From: Cristatella mucedo
Taxonomy: Eukaryota > Bryozoa > Phylactolaemata > Cristatellidae
Assembly: GCA_009760855.2 (NCBI GenBank)
Contig: WPIO01000003.1
Span: 5,956,501 to 6,020,500 of the forward strand
DNA: 64,000 nt
Direction of reading: 5' to 3'
Position 1 is the stretch's first letter; each line of letters opens with the position of its first letter. The notes under the pieces were generated by a model. The model had not been told where the DNA came from. It searched no databases and saw only the letters and a program-made list of their open reading frames with translations. Shown in pieces: positions 62,780 to 64,000 of this stretch. A program made the position numbers and the translations under genes.

Positions 62780-64000
62780 AAAACACATCGCCTCTAAATC
62801 GGAAAAGATGAATAGGCAAGTTATATATTCTTATTCAAGGTATTTTCTTTTTATTTTCGGGTTTAGTCTTGAATAGAAGATTAATTGCATAGTTTTTAAA
62901 TGAATCAATTCTACACTACTTTTTCGGCAAATTGGGCGAATTTCCCCTAAATCTAAAGGTCGTTTAAATCGGAAGCATTCACAGGTAGCCCTATTTTGAA
63001 TTCAATATGAAAAAGATTCTAATAAATTATATCTTGCAAGTGGTAAATATATAAAGTATTAAAGTTCCAGGCTTATAAAAACATCTTGCTGAATATTTAT
63101 TTTCTTCTTCTTTTCAGTCTTTCACAGGAGTTTCCTATTCCTTAATTTTTACATGCATTTATATCTTATCACGTTGGTTAAATAATTAAATTCATCCAAG
63201 CCATTTACAAATTGCATACAGCCCGAAGCGACTTCGATGAGCAATGAAAAACCTGAGCAATTGATAATTACCTAGGATATCAGCTTAGTTGCAACTACTA
63301 GCTTTCTCTTGCAAGCTTGGCCTATAAGCTACCACGGGTCCAGGACGAACAATGCAAGGTTTAATAAGGGAACGTATTGCTCCCGTGACCACCCAGGATC
63401 AAAACCATTGTTAACTTTTACGAATGAATTTACTCTTTACAACCACGGTCGTTGGCCTGGCGTATGGTAATCCTGTGTTGCCTACTCCAAGCACTTACTA
63501 TATTAAGGCTCTTCTAACTCTATTACTCTACGATGCCGGTCTATAACCTAATGTTTAGTGTTCTTTTTAATAACCTGAACAGCAGCAACCTCAAAACAAA
63601 GATACTCTAAGAAATGGCAGATTTCTCAAATGGTAAAGACTCACCGATAAAACGCACAGGCGACTGATTCCGGGGCATTATTATAAAGAGAAGTAGAGAT
63701 CATGAAAATAGCTAACTTTTAGTGAACCAGCGAACCATTGAAGCTCAATAAACTACTGTGATCATCTAGCGATAGGTAAGATTTAAGCCTAAGAAAATTA
63801 ATAGTTCTTCAGTCGTCCCCTAGGACTTTTGAAATGCAGCTGTTCAACCTTTTGTGTTTTACTTGTGACTACCCCCTACTTAGAGTTGCAGCTTCTCGAC
63901 ACTTATGCTGTCCAGTGATCAAAAAGCGAGTTATGTTCAGGCAAGGTTTGTTTTCAATCCAGGCGTCCTGGCCGAGTCAACTTCTCCAAACGGTACCATC
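62780..64000. other. No recognised gene
   Basis: About 1.2 kb of AT-rich sequence to the window end. No open frame of note and no known repeat seen. Confidence 0.4.

Overview
This window is a piece of an invertebrate (metazoan) nuclear genome. It is AT-rich, has introns with GT..AG borders, and carries many decayed transposable elements and long (TA)n, (GA)n and (GT)n microsatellites. Nothing in it looks bacterial, viral or organellar. The phylum cannot be fixed from sequence alone. No complete gene lies inside the window.

The only host genes I can support form a tandem array on the minus strand. Its members are paralogues related to the C-terminal domain of CTHRC1 (collagen triple helix repeat-containing protein 1), a secreted protein. 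I assembled it from small exons using protein similarity and matching splice phases (exon 2: phase 1 to 0; exon 3: phase 0 to 1; exon 4 starts in phase 1). Member A has exons at 20495-20687 and 14990-15171, and possibly 23138-23241. Member B has exons at 38911-39002, 33740-33843, 32198-32312 and 31854-32086. Member C has exons at 53450-53547, 47121-47319 and 42592-42703, and possibly an N-terminal exon near 59229-59478. A relic exon, D, lies at 4363-4575. The first exons (signal peptide, any collagen repeats) were not found. B carries an extra intron and an apparent 5-bp duplication that breaks the frame, and its predicted tail runs into a LINE remnant.

Most of the remaining recognisable sequence is mobile. 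One CR1/L2-like non-LTR retrotransposon family (here LINE-A) has a dozen or more 5'-truncated copies: 1.1-3.0, 8.9-9.7, 15.25-20.1 (a nested pile inside an intron of A), 26.5-28.2, 36.8-38.1, 43.0-43.7, 55.5-57.7 and 60.7-62.8 kb. A second LINE family (LINE-B) has three pieces (12.6, 16.7 and 31.6 kb), one inserted inside a LINE-A copy. There is a 2.7-kb hAT DNA transposon with terminal inverted repeats and a dead transposase (9.8-12.5 kb), a Mutator-like transposase relic (28.3-29.6 kb), a relic of an invertebrate multicopy protein family of unknown function (48.5-49.6 kb), and two tRNA-derived SINE families (SINE-A at 5.5, 22.6, 24.2 and 30.8 kb; SINE-B at 24.5 and 43.8 kb).

Family names for the transposons rest on recognised motifs such as YADD, the hAT C-terminal block and tRNA-like A and B boxes. 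No database search was possible. Exon borders are inferred from splice consensus and shared phase, not from transcripts.
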